Positions 1 through 8,648 of a stretch of 64,000 nucleotides of DNA are shown one piece after another; the stretch's first letter is position 1, and every line of letters starts with the position of its first letter. The DNA is from Cryptosporangium arvum DSM 44712 (lineage in GTDB: Bacteria > Actinomycetota > Actinomycetes > Mycobacteriales > Cryptosporangiaceae), in assembly GCF_000585375.1 (NCBI RefSeq), contig NZ_KK073874.1:5053251-5117250 (forward strand), read 5' to 3'. A program made the translations under genes and the position numbers. The notes below the pieces were generated by a model, which worked only from the letters and a program-made list of their open reading frames with translations, was not told the DNA's origin and searched no databases.

Positions 1-108
1 GCGGTGCCGGGGGACGCGCGGTCGCGTCTGCAGGGTGAGGCCGAGGCTGCCGCGGTGGCCGCCGAGGCGATCGGGGCCGAGCTCGTCCTCACCGCGGCCG
101 CGGCCTGA
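1..108 (+). CDS. C-terminal end of an unidentified protein (partial)
   Basis: Reading from base 1, frame 1 is open for 35 codons and stops at TGA 106-108. The tail is Ala/Glu-rich and helical in character, ending with four alanines. Third positions are almost all G or C, as in neighbouring genes, which supports a real reading frame whose start lies outside the window. Too little remains to name a family. It converges with the TSUP permease gene that ends at 166. Confidence 0.5.
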   Translation, partial: AVPGDARSRLQGEAEAAAVAAEAIGAELVLTAAAA

Positions 109-165
109 GGGGTCCACCGGCGTCCCCGGGCCGCCGGAGCCCCGGCCCAGGGGCGCGGCCGGGGT

Positions 166-918
166 TCAGAGGAGCATGGTGACGGCGGCGGTGATGCCGG
201 CCAGCACGATCAGGACCCGCAGGAGGGTGGCCGGGAGGCGGCGGCCGATCAGGGCGCCGACGTAGCCGCCGCCCGCCGAGCCGAGCGCGAGCAACCCCGC
301 CGCGGCCCAGTTCACGTCGGCGACCACGACGAACAGCACCGACGCGACGACGTTCCCGGCCGCGATCGAGAGCGTCTTCAGCGCGTTCACCACGCGCATC
401 GGAAGGTCGGCGCCGAACCCGAGCACGGCCATCATCATCACGCCCGACCCGCCACCGAAGTACCCGCCGTACACACCGACGACGACGCACGCCGCGGTCG
501 TGACGGCGGAGAGCCGGGCCCCGCCGCGCTCACGACGGCGCAGCCGCTTCGAGAGGAACGGCTGCGCACCGACGAGCAGGCAGGTCACCAGGATCAGGTA
601 CGGAACCACGGCGGCGAACACCCCGGGCGGCAGGGCCAGCAGCAGCACCACGCCGAGCACCGCGCCGCCCGCGCAGGTCACCAGCACGACCGTCGTCACC
701 AGCGGCTGTTCGCGCAGTTCGCGGCGGTAGCCGAACGAGCCGCTGAGCCCGGCCGGCGTCAGCCCGATCGTGTTCGAGACGTTCGCGACGACCGGCGGGA
801 GCCCGACCGCCAGCAGCACCGGGAAGCTCAGCAGCGACGCGAACCCGACGGTGGAGATCAGCAGCCCGGACCCGAGCCCGGCGAACAGCACCAGCGCGTA
901 CTCGACCGGTGAGTTCAC
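166..918 (-). CDS. TSUP (TauE/SafE) family sulfite/sulfonate exporter-like permease
   Basis: A 250-aa membrane protein with about eight hydrophobic segments. It shows two halves with TSUP-type glycine patterns: GLGSGLLIS near residues 15-23, with NTIGLTPAGLSGSFGYRREL following in the first half, and GGYFGGGSGVMMMAVLGF near 151-168 in the second half. TSUP proteins move small organosulfur or organic anions across the cytoplasmic membrane; the substrate cannot be read here. The start is ATG at 918, facing the MatC-like carrier gene across a 64-bp gap that contains a 16-bp palindrome, so the two are probably co-regulated. Family assignment is firm; substrate is unknown. Confidence 0.85.
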   Translation of the reverse strand: MNSPVEYALVLFAGLGSGLLISTVGFASLLSFPVLLAVGLPPVVANVSNTIGLTPAGLSGSFGYRRELREQPLVTTVVLVTCAGGAVLGVVLLLALPPGVFAAVVPYLILVTCLLVGAQPFLSKRLRRRERGGARLSAVTTAACVVVGVYGGYFGGGSGVMMMAVLGFGADLPMRVVNALKTLSIAAGNVVASVLFVVVADVNWAAAGLLALGSAGGGYVGALIGRRLPATLLRVLIVLAGITAAVTMLL

Positions 919-934
919 CGCAGCAGCATATCTA

Positions 935-950
935 AGTGACCCTAGTCACT
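935..950. promoter_or_regulatory. Palindromic operator candidate between divergent TSUP and MatC-like genes
   Basis: AGTGAC-CCTA-GTCACT is a perfect 6-bp inverted repeat with a 4-nt spacer. It lies in the 64-bp gap between two divergent transporter starts (918 minus strand, 983 plus strand), where a dimeric repressor could control both. The cognate regulator is not in the window. Confidence 0.5.
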
Positions 951-982
951 CTAACCTGGACACATCGACCGGGAGGTGTGTC

Positions 983-2461
983 ATGGGACCGGAATGGGTG
1001 GCGATTCTCGCGCTGATCGCGCTGTTCGTCGCGGGTACCGCGTTACCGATCAACATGGGCGCGCTGGCGTACGTGGCCGCGTGGCTCGTCGGGATGTACT
1101 CGCTGGGACTGGACGAGAAGGAGATCCTCGCCGGGGTCAGCGGTGACCTGATTTTGACGCTCATCGGCGTGACGTACCTCTTCGCGGTGGCGCGCAACAA
1201 CGGCACCGTGGACGTGATCGTGAACTCCGCGGTGCGTGCCGTCGGCGGGCGGGTCGCGCTCATCCCGTGGGTGATGTTCGCGGTGACCGCGGTGCTCACC
1301 GCGATCGGCGCGGCCAGCCCGGCGGCGTGCGCGATCATCGGCCCGATCGCGCTCGGGTTCGCCGGCCGGTACGGGATCAACCCGTTGATGATGGGCATGT
1401 TCGTCGTGCACGGCGCGCAGGGCGGGGGCTTCTCGCCGATCAGCATCTACGGGACGATCACCAACTCGGTGATGGAGGAGGCGAACCTCCCGACCGGCGA
1501 GATGACGGTGTTCCTCGCGAGCCTCGCGATCAACCTGGTGATGGCCGCGATCCTGTTCGCGCTGTTCGGCCGGGGTCTCCTGCGCCGCCGGGTGGCCCCG
1601 GACCACACCGAGGAGACGCCCGAGGCCGTCGGCGCGACGGCGCCCTCCCTCTCCGGAGACGCGCGGGCGGCCGGGTCCGGCGGGGACCGGCCGGTCTCCG
1701 GTGGGACCGCCGGAGGCGGCGCGGGAACGGGTCGCGCCGCGGACGATCCGCCGGACGACGGGGCGGACGGCGGCGGGGCCGAGCGGGACGGGGTGACGCG
1801 GCCGCGGACCGCCGAGACCGGCGGCACCGGGGCGGCGGCGGAGGCCGCGGGTGGGGAGCGCACCGGTGGCCGCCGGGACCACGTCCTGACGCTCGTCGCG
1901 TTCGCGCTGGTGGCGATCGTGGCGCTGGTCTTCGACAAGAACATCGGGTTCGTGGCGATCACCGCCGCGGTCGTGCTCGCGATGCTCTCCCCCACCCAGC
2001 ACCGCGACGCGGTCAAGCAGGTCGCCTGGCCGACCGTGCTGCTCGTCGCCGGTGTCAGCACGTACGCGGCGATCCTCAACGAGGCCGGCTCGCCGGAGTT
2101 CGTCGGGAAGTGGGCGGCCGGGCTCGGCGCCGTGGCGATCGGCGCGCTCGTGCTCTGTTACGTCGGCGGCGTCGTGTCGGCGTTCGCGTCGTCGACCGCG
2201 CTCCTGCCGGTGATCATCCCGATCGGAGTGCCGCTCGTCGTCGACGGCGGGATCAACGCGGCGCTGTTCGTCGCCGCGCTCGCGATCTCGTCGACGATCG
2301 TCGACGTCAGCCCGTTCTCCACCAACGGCGCGCTGATCCTCGCCAACCGTCCGGAAGCGGTCCCGGAGGCCCGCTTCTACCGCCAGATCCTCACCTACAG
2401 CGTGATCGTGGTGCTGGTGGGACCGCTGCTGGTCTGGGCGGCGCTCGTCCTGCCCGCGTAG
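983..2461 (+). CDS. MatC-like dicarboxylate/malonate carrier, SLC13-related membrane transporter
   Basis: A 492-aa permease. The ATG at 983 was chosen because GGGAGG lies 7 nt upstream and the first helix follows directly. The N-terminal half matches the MatC N-terminal domain pattern: LPINMGALAYVAAWLVG, GDLILTLIGVTYLFAVA, NNGTVDVIV, AIGAASPAACAIIGPIALGFAGRYGINPLMMG (segments quoted separately) and GGGFSPISIYGTI. MatC carriers import malonate or other C4-type dicarboxylates. Residues about 205-300, between the two membrane halves, are a Gly/Ala/Asp/Arg-rich low-complexity stretch with no hydrophobic segments, longer than the usual central loop. The C-terminal half resumes with DHVLTLVAFALVAIVALVF and a conserved STNGALI segment. 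Confidence 0.85.
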   Translation: MGPEWVAILALIALFVAGTALPINMGALAYVAAWLVGMYSLGLDEKEILAGVSGDLILTLIGVTYLFAVARNNGTVDVIVNSAVRAVGGRVALIPWVMFAVTAVLTAIGAASPAACAIIGPIALGFAGRYGINPLMMGMFVVHGAQGGGFSPISIYGTITNSVMEEANLPTGEMTVFLASLAINLVMAAILFALFGRGLLRRRVAPDHTEETPEAVGATAPSLSGDARAAGSGGDRPVSGGTAGGGAGTGRAADDPPDDGADGGGAERDGVTRPRTAETGGTGAAAEAAGGERTGGRRDHVLTLVAFALVAIVALVFDKNIGFVAITAAVVLAMLSPTQHRDAVKQVAWPTVLLVAGVSTYAAILNEAGSPEFVGKWAAGLGAVAIGALVLCYVGGVVSAFASSTALLPVIIPIGVPLVVDGGINAALFVAALAISSTIVDVSPFSTNGALILANRPEAVPEARFYRQILTYSVIVVLVGPLLVWAALVLPA

Positions 2462-2533
2462 CGCGCCGGCGTTCAGCCCGGCCGGGGCCCGGCGGGACGG
2501 GCGTGGACCCGCGCCGGGCGGGATGATCCGGGG

Positions 2534-3703
2534 GTGAGCACAACACGGATCGGGGTCGTGGGGGCGGGCATCGTCGGGCTGGCGATCGCTCGCCGGCTGG
2601 CGGGGCGCGGTGCGGACGTCGTCGTCTTCGAGAAGGAAGCGGACCTGGCCCGGCACCAGACGGGACACAACTCCGGCGTCGTGCACGCCGGGATCTACTA
2701 CCCGCCCGGGTCGCTGAAAGCGACGCTCTGCCGACGCGGGGTGGGCCTGCTCAAGGAGTTCTGTGCCGGGCACGAGCTGGTCTACCGGGAGATCGGCAAG
2801 GTCGTGGTGGCGCGCGACGAGACCGAGGTGGTGCGGCTGAAAGGACTCGAGGAGCGATCGCACGCCAACGGCGTCCCGGGGGTGCGGTGGCTGTCGGCGC
2901 CCGAGCTGCGGGAGATCGAGCCGCACGTCGTCGGCGCGGCGGCGCTGCACTCGCCGACGACCGCGATCGTCGACTACGTGGCCGTGGCGCGGGCGCTGGC
3001 GGCCGACCTCACGGCCGCGGGCGGAGAGGTGCGCTACGGCGCGCCGGTCACCGCGATCGAGCCGGTCGGCGACCGGCTGCGGGTGCGCGGGGAGGTGCTC
3101 GACCGGCTCGTGCTCTGCGCCGGGCTGCAGTCCGACGTCGTCGCGCGACTGGCCGGCGACGACGCGGGCCCGGCGATCGTGCCGTTCCGCGGGGAGTACT
3201 ACCGGCTGACGCGCCCGGACCTGGTCCGCGGCCTGGTCTATCCGGTGCCGGACCCGGCGTACCCGTTCCTCGGCGTGCACCTGACCCCACGCGTGGACGG
3301 CACGGTCGACGTCGGTCCCAACGCCGTGCTCGCCACCGCGCGCGAAGGCTACCGGCGCCGGGACGTCGACCTGCGCGACCTCGGCCGGACGCTGGCCTGG
3401 CCGGGGTTCCGCCGGCTGGCCGCGAAGCACTGGCGCGCGGGGGTGCGCGAGATCCGGGGGTCGGTCTCGAAGCGGGCGTTCGCGGCGGCGGCCCGCGACT
3501 ACGTGCCCGCGTTGTCGGCCGCCGACCTGGTGCCGGCCCCGGCCGGGGTGCGTGCGCAGGCCGTCGACCGGGACGGGTCGCTCGTCGACGATTTCCGCAT
3601 CAGCACGCTCGGCCCGGTCACCGCGGTGCGCAACGCCCCCTCCCCGGCGGCGACGTCCTCGCTGGCGATCGCCGAGTACGTCGTCGACCGGATGCCGTCG
3701 TGA
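2534..3703 (+). CDS. lhgO: L-2-hydroxyglutarate oxidase (LhgO-type FAD-dependent oxidoreductase)
   Basis: A 389-aa flavoprotein of the DAO family. The N-terminal Rossmann motif VGAGIVGLAIARRL (residues 9-22) and the acidic end of beta-2 (VVFEKE) bind FAD. HQTGHNSGVVHAGIYYPPGS is the signature that separates LhgO from generic glycine oxidases. The enzyme oxidises L-2-hydroxyglutarate to 2-oxoglutarate and passes electrons to the respiratory chain, a metabolite-repair role. The GTG start at 2534 follows a G-rich stretch. The gene converges with the SDR pseudogene, with only 3 bp between the two stop codons. Confidence 0.9.
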   Translation: MSTTRIGVVGAGIVGLAIARRLAGRGADVVVFEKEADLARHQTGHNSGVVHAGIYYPPGSLKATLCRRGVGLLKEFCAGHELVYREIGKVVVARDETEVVRLKGLEERSHANGVPGVRWLSAPELREIEPHVVGAAALHSPTTAIVDYVAVARALAADLTAAGGEVRYGAPVTAIEPVGDRLRVRGEVLDRLVLCAGLQSDVVARLAGDDAGPAIVPFRGEYYRLTRPDLVRGLVYPVPDPAYPFLGVHLTPRVDGTVDVGPNAVLATAREGYRRRDVDLRDLGRTLAWPGFRRLAAKHWRAGVREIRGSVSKRAFAAAARDYVPALSAADLVPAPAGVRAQAVDRDGSLVDDFRISTLGPVTAVRNAPSPAATSSLAIAEYVVDRMPS

Positions 3704-3706
3704 GCC

Positions 3707-4388
3707 CTACTTCGCGGTGAAGCCGGCGTCCACCGGGAGCGTCACCCCCGTGACGTAGCGGGCGTCGTCGCTGACCAGCCAGGCCACCGCGTTGCTGACG
3801 TCGATCGGCTCGATCATGTCGACCGGCATGAGGTTCGTCATCGTGTCGCTGCCGTCGTGGTTCTCGGCGAGGAACGCGGCGACCGCGTCGTTCAGGATCA
3901 TCGGCGTGTTCACCCCGGTCGGATGGATCGAGTTGACCCGGATGCCCTGCGGGCTCAGCCAGTTGGTGAACGTCCGCATCAACCCGACGACGCCGTGCTT
4001 GGCGGCCGCGTACGCGACACCACCCGGGCCGCCGCCCGAGCCGGTGCCCCTCAACCCCATCGGTGTTCCGGACGCCGATCCGGTTCACGTCGATGACGTC
4101 GACCGGTCCGAGCGCGGCCTCACCCTCGCTCACCGCGGCTTTCAGCGCGGTCAGGTCACGCACGTCGGCCGGCCGCGCGACGATGCGCCGGTCGAGCGCT
4201 TCGACCAGCCGGACCGTTTCGGCCAGGTCGTCGGGCCGAGCCATCGGATACCCCACCGTGCGGATCTGGCCGCAGAGATCGACCGCGACGACGTCCGCGC
4301 CCTCCTCGGCGAGCCGGACCGCGTGACTGCGGCCCTGCCCCCGTGCGGCACCGGTGATGAACGCGACCTTGCCGTCGAGCTTCCCCAT
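3707..4388 (-). pseudogene. SDR-family oxidoreductase broken by internal deletions and a frameshift
   Basis: The N-terminal part (MGKLDGKVAFITGAARGQGRS, from ATG 4388) is a clean classical SDR start with the TGxxxGxG coenzyme motif and resembles mycofactocin-associated SDRs. The sequence between GPVD and VIDVNRIGVRNT is missing about 28 residues that normally carry the NAG motif. After NT another 15-20 residues, including the catalytic serine segment, are absent, and the frame shifts. The C-terminal part resumes in a different frame at GLRGTGSGGG (about 4060), keeps the YAAAKH catalytic Tyr-Lys pair and ends in DAGFTAK at 3707. The joined length is about 227 codons against roughly 275 for intact members. 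It lies next to the ArsR operator and may once have been that regulator's target. Confidence 0.85.
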
Positions 4389-4411
4389 GCCGCGTCACGG
4401 TCCCGATTGAC

Positions 4412-4431
4412 AGGCAAGTCTGTACTTGCCT
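4412..4431. promoter_or_regulatory. Perfect 8-bp inverted repeat upstream of arsR, probable ArsR operator
   Basis: AGGCAAGT-CTGT-ACTTGCCT has 8-bp perfect arms and a 4-nt spacer, 11 bp before the ArsR start and 23 bp before the divergent SDR pseudogene start. ArsR-family dimers bind 12-2-12 or similar palindromes overlapping their own promoters, so autoregulation of the arsR-VOC pair is the simplest reading. Confidence 0.65.
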
Positions 4432-4442
4432 ATCGTTCCGGC

Positions 4443-4721
4443 ATGGCGGACGTGTTCAAGGCGCTGGCCGACCCGACCCGCCGCACGATCCTCGACGAAC
4501 TGCGCGAACGCGATGATCAGACGCTGTTCGAGCTCTGCGGCCGGCTCACGATGAAGCACGGCCTGAGCTCGTCCCGGCAGGCGATCTCGCAGCATCTCGA
4601 CGTTCTGGAGGAGGCCGGACTCGTCACCACCAGGCGCGCGGGCCGGTACAAGTACCACCGGCTCGACACCTCTCCCCTGCGGGCCATCGTCGAGCGGTGG
4701 CCGCTCACCGACCAGGAGTAA
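4443..4721 (+). CDS. ArsR-family winged-helix transcriptional regulator
   Basis: A 92-aa protein with the ArsR fold through its whole length. It begins FKALADPTRRTILDELRE, has the recognition-helix region SSRQAISQHLDVLEEAGLV and ends with the wing TTRRAGRYKYHRLD. No cysteine cluster typical of metal sensors is visible, so the ligand is probably organic. The ATG at 4443 lies just after a perfect palindrome (4412-4431). Its stop is 3 bp from the start of a VOC protein, a frequent ArsR-VOC arrangement in actinobacteria, so the pair is an operon. Confidence 0.9.
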   Translation: MADVFKALADPTRRTILDELRERDDQTLFELCGRLTMKHGLSSSRQAISQHLDVLEEAGLVTTRRAGRYKYHRLDTSPLRAIVERWPLTDQE

Positions 4722-4724
4722 GCG

Positions 4725-5114
4725 ATGCGGATCCACCTCACGAACGTCTTCGTGGACGACCAGGCCACGGCGCTGACCTTCTACACCGACGTCCTCGGGT
4801 TCCGGAAGAAGGAGGACGTCCCGCTCGGCGACGACCGGTGGCTCACCGTGGTCTCCCCCGAGCAGCCCGACGGACCCGAGCTGCTGCTCGAGCCGTCGGG
4901 GCACCCGGTCGTGCGGCCCTACAAAGAGGGGCTGGTCGCCGACGGCATCCCCGCCGCGTCGTTCGCGGTGAAGGACGTCGCCGCGGAGTTCGCGCGGCTG
5001 CGTGAGCGGGGTGTGGTGTTCACCCAGGAGCCCACCGACCTGGGCCCGATCGTCCTGGCCGTGCTCGACGACACCTGCGGCAACCTCATCCAGCTCGTCC
5101 AGCACAAGCACTGA
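4725..5114 (+). CDS. VOC (glyoxalase/bleomycin-resistance) superfamily protein
   Basis: A 129-aa single VOC-domain protein with the two beta-alpha-beta-beta-beta modules. It begins MRIHLTNVFVDDQATALTFY and has the pattern TDVLGFRKKEDVPLGDDRWLT typical of VOC proteins co-transcribed with ArsR. The C-terminal DDTCGNLIQLVQHK strand supplies the second metal-ligand position region. Function could be small-molecule binding, isomerisation or sequestration; no substrate can be assigned. It starts 3 bp after arsR and is followed by an MFS remnant on the other strand. Confidence 0.85.
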   Translation: MRIHLTNVFVDDQATALTFYTDVLGFRKKEDVPLGDDRWLTVVSPEQPDGPELLLEPSGHPVVRPYKEGLVADGIPAASFAVKDVAAEFARLRERGVVFTQEPTDLGPIVLAVLDDTCGNLIQLVQHKH

Positions 5115-5125
5115 CCGGCTCGACG

Positions 5126-5700
5126 TCACGCCGCGCGCACGACCATGATCGCCGCGGCGAGGAAGGCGGCGCCGGTCAGCAGCGCCGATGGGGCCCCGCC
5201 CCCGGCGCCGCACCGCGGCCGGGCCGTCGACGTCCGGCTGCACGAGACGCAGCGCGAGCACGCCGGGCAGTCACATCGGCACCCCCAGCCCCGTGAACCA
5301 CACCACCGGGTCACCCGGCGGCCCGGCGTCGACCAGCACGAGCGCGACCGAGCCGGTCGCGAGCTCGTCGCTGATCCAGGCCACGTCCGCGCCGCTCGCG
5401 AACGTCCACGCCAGGCCCCACCGCAATGGCGTGGCCAGCGGCGCCCCGAAACCGCCGACCAGCCTGGTCGCCATCATCGCCGGACCCGTCAGCGCGTAAG
5501 ACACGACCAGCGACCACTTGCGACTGACCCGGTCGGCCAGGACCCCGGCCGGTACCGCGAGCAGCAACGCCACCGCCGACCGGCCGACACCGGTCAGCAC
5601 CAGCTGCGACGCGGTCAGTCGCGCGTCGGCGACCAGGGAGAGGCTGGTGACCAGCCACCACCCGGCCGCCGGACGGACGCCGCCCCGAGATCCCTCGCCA
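5126..5700 (-). pseudogene. Remnant of a major facilitator superfamily transporter
   Basis: On the minus strand from about 5690 the reading GWWLVTSLSLVADARLTASQ, then VGRSAVALLLAVPAGVLADR and VSRKWSLVVSYALTGPAMMA, is a typical MFS TM1-TM2-motif A-TM3 region. It is open to 5271 and ends with an abrupt stop. A short piece in other frames (ALRLVQPDVDGPA and ALLTGAAFLAAAIMVV) near 5130-5270 resembles a linker and a terminal helix. Most of an approximately 400-residue transporter is missing, with no clear start codon. The remnant lies downstream of proW on the same strand. Confidence 0.65.
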
Positions 5701-5729
5701 CCGCCCGACCCTGCGCGACCCGCCTCCCG

Positions 5730-6629
5730 TCACCCGCCCGTCGGCGCCGGCTCCGGTACCGGCGCGGAGCGGGACGCGCGCCGGGGCAGCCGGCGGCGGA
5801 ACCGCCCGGCGCCGAGGCCACCGGTCACCCGGTCCAGGAAGATCGCCAGGATCACGACCGCGAGCCCGCCCTCGAACCCGGTGCCGATGTCCAGCTGAGT
5901 CACCCCGCGCACCACGATCTCCCCGAGTCCCCCGGCCCCCACCATGCCGGCGATCACGACCATCGACAGCGCCAGCATGATCACCTGGTTGACCCCGGCC
6001 ATGATCGACGGCAGCGCCAGCGGCAACTGCACCTGACGCAGCACCTGGCCCGGCCGCGACCCGAACGCGTGCGCGGCCTCCACGATCTCCGGGTCGACCT
6101 GCCGGATCCCCAGCTCGGTCAGCCGCACCGCGGGCGGGATCGCGAACACCGTCGTCGACACCGTGCCGGGCACGACGCCGATCCCGAAGAAGAACACCGA
6201 CGGGATCAGGTAGACGAACACCGGCAGCGTCTGCATGAAGTCCAGCACCGGACGCACGATCGCCCCGGTCCGGGAGCTGCGCGCCGCCAGCACGCCGAGC
6301 GGCACCCCGATCAGCACCGCGGCGAACGCGGCGATCAGCACGACGGTCAGCGTCTGCATCGCCGCGGTCCAGAGCTCCATCGAGACGACGAGCAGGAACG
6401 CCGCCACGGTGAACACGACCAGCTGCCACGACCGCGCCGCCACCCAGGCCAGCACCGCGAACACCGCGATCACCACCCCGTAGGGCGGCGAGTGCAGCAC
6501 CCGGTACAGCGCGTTGATCACCTGCGTCACGAACGACGCCAAGCCGTCGAACACCCCACCGAAGTGGTCGAGCAGGAACGTCACCAGCGCGTCGACCCAC
6601 TCGCCGACCGGGACCCTAGGCACGGACAC
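5730..6629 (-). CDS. proW: Glycine betaine/choline ABC transporter permease
   Basis: A 299-aa ProW-type permease with about six to seven membrane segments. Signatures include VLDFMQTLPVFVYLIPSVFF and the EAA loop region VDPEIVEAAHAFGSRPGQVL, which contacts the ATPase. It ends in a basic cytoplasmic tail. It forms the membrane channel of the osmoprotectant importer. Start ATG 6629 lies inside the 3' end of proV (14-bp overlap), so translation is coupled. Confidence 0.9.
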   Translation of the reverse strand: MSVPRVPVGEWVDALVTFLLDHFGGVFDGLASFVTQVINALYRVLHSPPYGVVIAVFAVLAWVAARSWQLVVFTVAAFLLVVSMELWTAAMQTLTVVLIAAFAAVLIGVPLGVLAARSSRTGAIVRPVLDFMQTLPVFVYLIPSVFFFGIGVVPGTVSTTVFAIPPAVRLTELGIRQVDPEIVEAAHAFGSRPGQVLRQVQLPLALPSIMAGVNQVIMLALSMVVIAGMVGAGGLGEIVVRGVTQLDIGTGFEGGLAVVILAIFLDRVTGGLGAGRFRRRLPRRASRSAPVPEPAPTGG

Positions 6630-7692
6630 CGCCCAGGGCCGAGAGCAGGACGCGGTCGGACACCACGCCGACCAGCCGGCCGTCGTCGACCACGACCAGG
6701 GGCGCGGTCAGGGCCAGGTGCAGGAACTCCACCAGCGGCCGGTCCGGCGCGACGACGTGGTAGGAGTCCGCGACCCGCGCCGAGAGGTCCGGCTCCCCGG
6801 CGTCGAGCGCGGCGGCCACCTCGGACGACCCGACCAGACCTAGCAGCTTGTCGTCGCCGTCGAGCACGAAGACGTCCGAGCCCAGGACGTCGGCCGGGGC
6901 CGTGGACAGGGCCGCGGTCGACGTCGCCGGACGCATGACCGCGGACGCGGTCAGCACCCGGGCCCGGTCGACGTCGGCGACGAACTCGCCGACGTAGTCG
7001 TTGGCCGGCGCGGACAGGATCTCCGGGCCGGTGCCGCACTGCTGCACCCGGCCGTCCTTGAGCACCATGATCCGGCTCCCGATCCGCATCGCCTCGTTGA
7101 GGTCGTGGGTGACGAACACGATCGTGCGGGGGCGGTCGGCCTGCAGGTCCAGCAGCAGGTCCTGCATGTCCCGGCGGATCAGCGGGTCCAGCGCGCTGAA
7201 CGGTTCGTCCATCAGCAGCACGTCGGGGTCGGTGGCGAGCGCCCTGGCCAGCCCGACGCGCTGACGCTGGCCGCCGGAGAGCTCGTGGGGCCTGGCGTCA
7301 CCGCGGTCGCCGAGGCCCACGCGCTCCAGGGCCTGATCGGCGCGTTCCAGCCGCTCCGCCGCCGGAACGCGCCGGACCTCCAACCCGTACGCGGCGTTCT
7401 GGCGCACGGTCCGGTGCGGGAACAACGCGAAATGCTGGAAGACCATGTTGACGCGCCGGTTACGCACCTCGCGCAGCTCCGCCGCCCCCAGCCCGGCCAG
7501 GTCGACGCCGTCGAACGTCACCGTGCCCGACGTCGGCTCGACCAGGCGGTTGATCATGCGCAGCAGCGTCGACTTACCGGAGCCGGACAGGCCCATGAGG
7601 ACGAACAGCTCGCCCTGAGCCACCTCGAACGTGACCTCGTCCACGGCTCGTTTCGTGCCGTAGACCTTCGTCAGGCCGGTGCCGGTGATCAT
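6616..7692 (-). CDS. proV: Glycine betaine/choline ABC transporter ATP-binding protein with CBS domains
   Basis: A 358-aa ATPase. Walker A GLSGSGKST is at residues 34-42, followed by LSGGQRQR and the Walker B segment DVLLMDEPFSALD. The last roughly 100 residues hold CBS-type sequence (SDVFVLDGDDKLLGLV and APLVVVDDGRLVGVVSDR). In OpuA/ProV systems this part senses ionic strength. The start at 7692 overlaps the proX stop by 4 nt (ATGA). Confidence 0.93.
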   Translation of the reverse strand: MITGTGLTKVYGTKRAVDEVTFEVAQGELFVLMGLSGSGKSTLLRMINRLVEPTSGTVTFDGVDLAGLGAAELREVRNRRVNMVFQHFALFPHRTVRQNAAYGLEVRRVPAAERLERADQALERVGLGDRGDARPHELSGGQRQRVGLARALATDPDVLLMDEPFSALDPLIRRDMQDLLLDLQADRPRTIVFVTHDLNEAMRIGSRIMVLKDGRVQQCGTGPEILSAPANDYVGEFVADVDRARVLTASAVMRPATSTAALSTAPADVLGSDVFVLDGDDKLLGLVGSSEVAAALDAGEPDLSARVADSYHVVAPDRPLVEFLHLALTAPLVVVDDGRLVGVVSDRVLLSALGGVRA

Positions 7693-8639
7693 CCGCCCAC
7701 CACCGCGGCCACGCCGTCCTTGCCGTCGGCGGTCCGCACGCCGTCGAGCCACTTCGTGACGACGTCCTCGTTCGACGCCAGCCAGGCCGACGCGATGTCC
7801 TTCGCCGGCTTCTTCTGCGGGCCGAACGCGTCGATCCACTGCGAGGCGGTCTCGGCGTCGACGGTGATCTGGGACAGGAACTTCGCCAGGTTCGGGTCGT
7901 CGGACGTGAGGCCCTTGCGGGTCAGCACCCGGATCTCACCGGCACCCGGCCAGACCTTCTGCGGGTCGTCGAGGAACGTCACGTCCCACTTCACGACCAT
8001 CCAGTGCGGCTTCCAGGCCAGGAACACCACCGGCTGGTTCCTCGCCACCCGCCGGGTGACCTCGGCCAGCATCGCCTCGGTGCTGCTCGGGGTCAGCTTC
8101 CAGTCGCCGAGCCCGTAGGCGTCCTTCGATATCGCGTCGAGAATGGCCTGGTTACCGGGGGTGCCGGGCTCGATGCCGAGGATCTCCTTCTTGAACTCGG
8201 CCGCGTGCTCGTCCAGGTCGGCCAGCGACGTGACGCCGAGCTTCGACGCCTGGGCACCGGGGATGCCCGGCGCGTACTGGGTGCCGGTGAGCAGCGTCCC
8301 GGTCACCTCGACCGAACCGGCGTCGATGAGCTTGCCGAACACCGACTCCTGCGACGGCCACCAGTTGCCCAGGTACGCGTCGGCCTTGCCGGTGGAGAGT
8401 GCCTGGGCCCCCAGCGGCACCGCGACCTCCTGCACGGACGGCGAGTAGCCGAGCTTGGTCAGGATGTCGCTGACGATCTGGTTCTCGACGATCAGGTCCT
8501 CCCAGGGTTGCTGGACGAGCCGGACCGACTTCGTCGCGTCGCCGCCCTCGTTCTCACCGAAGGCGGTGTCGCCGGAGTCCCCGCAGGCCGCCAGCACCGC
8601 GGTCAGGGCGAGGGCGCCGGCCACGAACCGTACTTTCAT
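7689..8639 (-). CDS. proX: Glycine betaine/choline-binding lipoprotein
   Basis: A 316-aa substrate-binding lipoprotein. The signal peptide ends at the lipobox LAAC with Cys19 as the lipidated residue. The mature part has the ProX/OpuAC fold and tryptophans expected for the quaternary-amine aromatic box, e.g. YLGNWWPSQ and FLAWKPHWMVVKWD. The ATG at 8639 has a good AAGGAG site 7-8 nt upstream. Only 9 bp separate it from the DUF3604 gene upstream, so the transport operon is read from that gene's promoter. Confidence 0.93.
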   Translation of the reverse strand: MKVRFVAGALALTAVLAACGDSGDTAFGENEGGDATKSVRLVQQPWEDLIVENQIVSDILTKLGYSPSVQEVAVPLGAQALSTGKADAYLGNWWPSQESVFGKLIDAGSVEVTGTLLTGTQYAPGIPGAQASKLGVTSLADLDEHAAEFKKEILGIEPGTPGNQAILDAISKDAYGLGDWKLTPSSTEAMLAEVTRRVARNQPVVFLAWKPHWMVVKWDVTFLDDPQKVWPGAGEIRVLTRKGLTSDDPNLAKFLSQITVDAETASQWIDAFGPQKKPAKDIASAWLASNEDVVTKWLDGVRTADGKDGVAAVVGG

Positions 8640-8648
8640 CGCAACTCC

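Noticed and set aside
1043-3430. A 795-aa minus-strand open frame opposite the MatC-like and lhgO genes
   Set aside because: It is an antisense shadow: the plus-strand proteins have clear family signatures and the minus-strand translation is basic low-complexity sequence.
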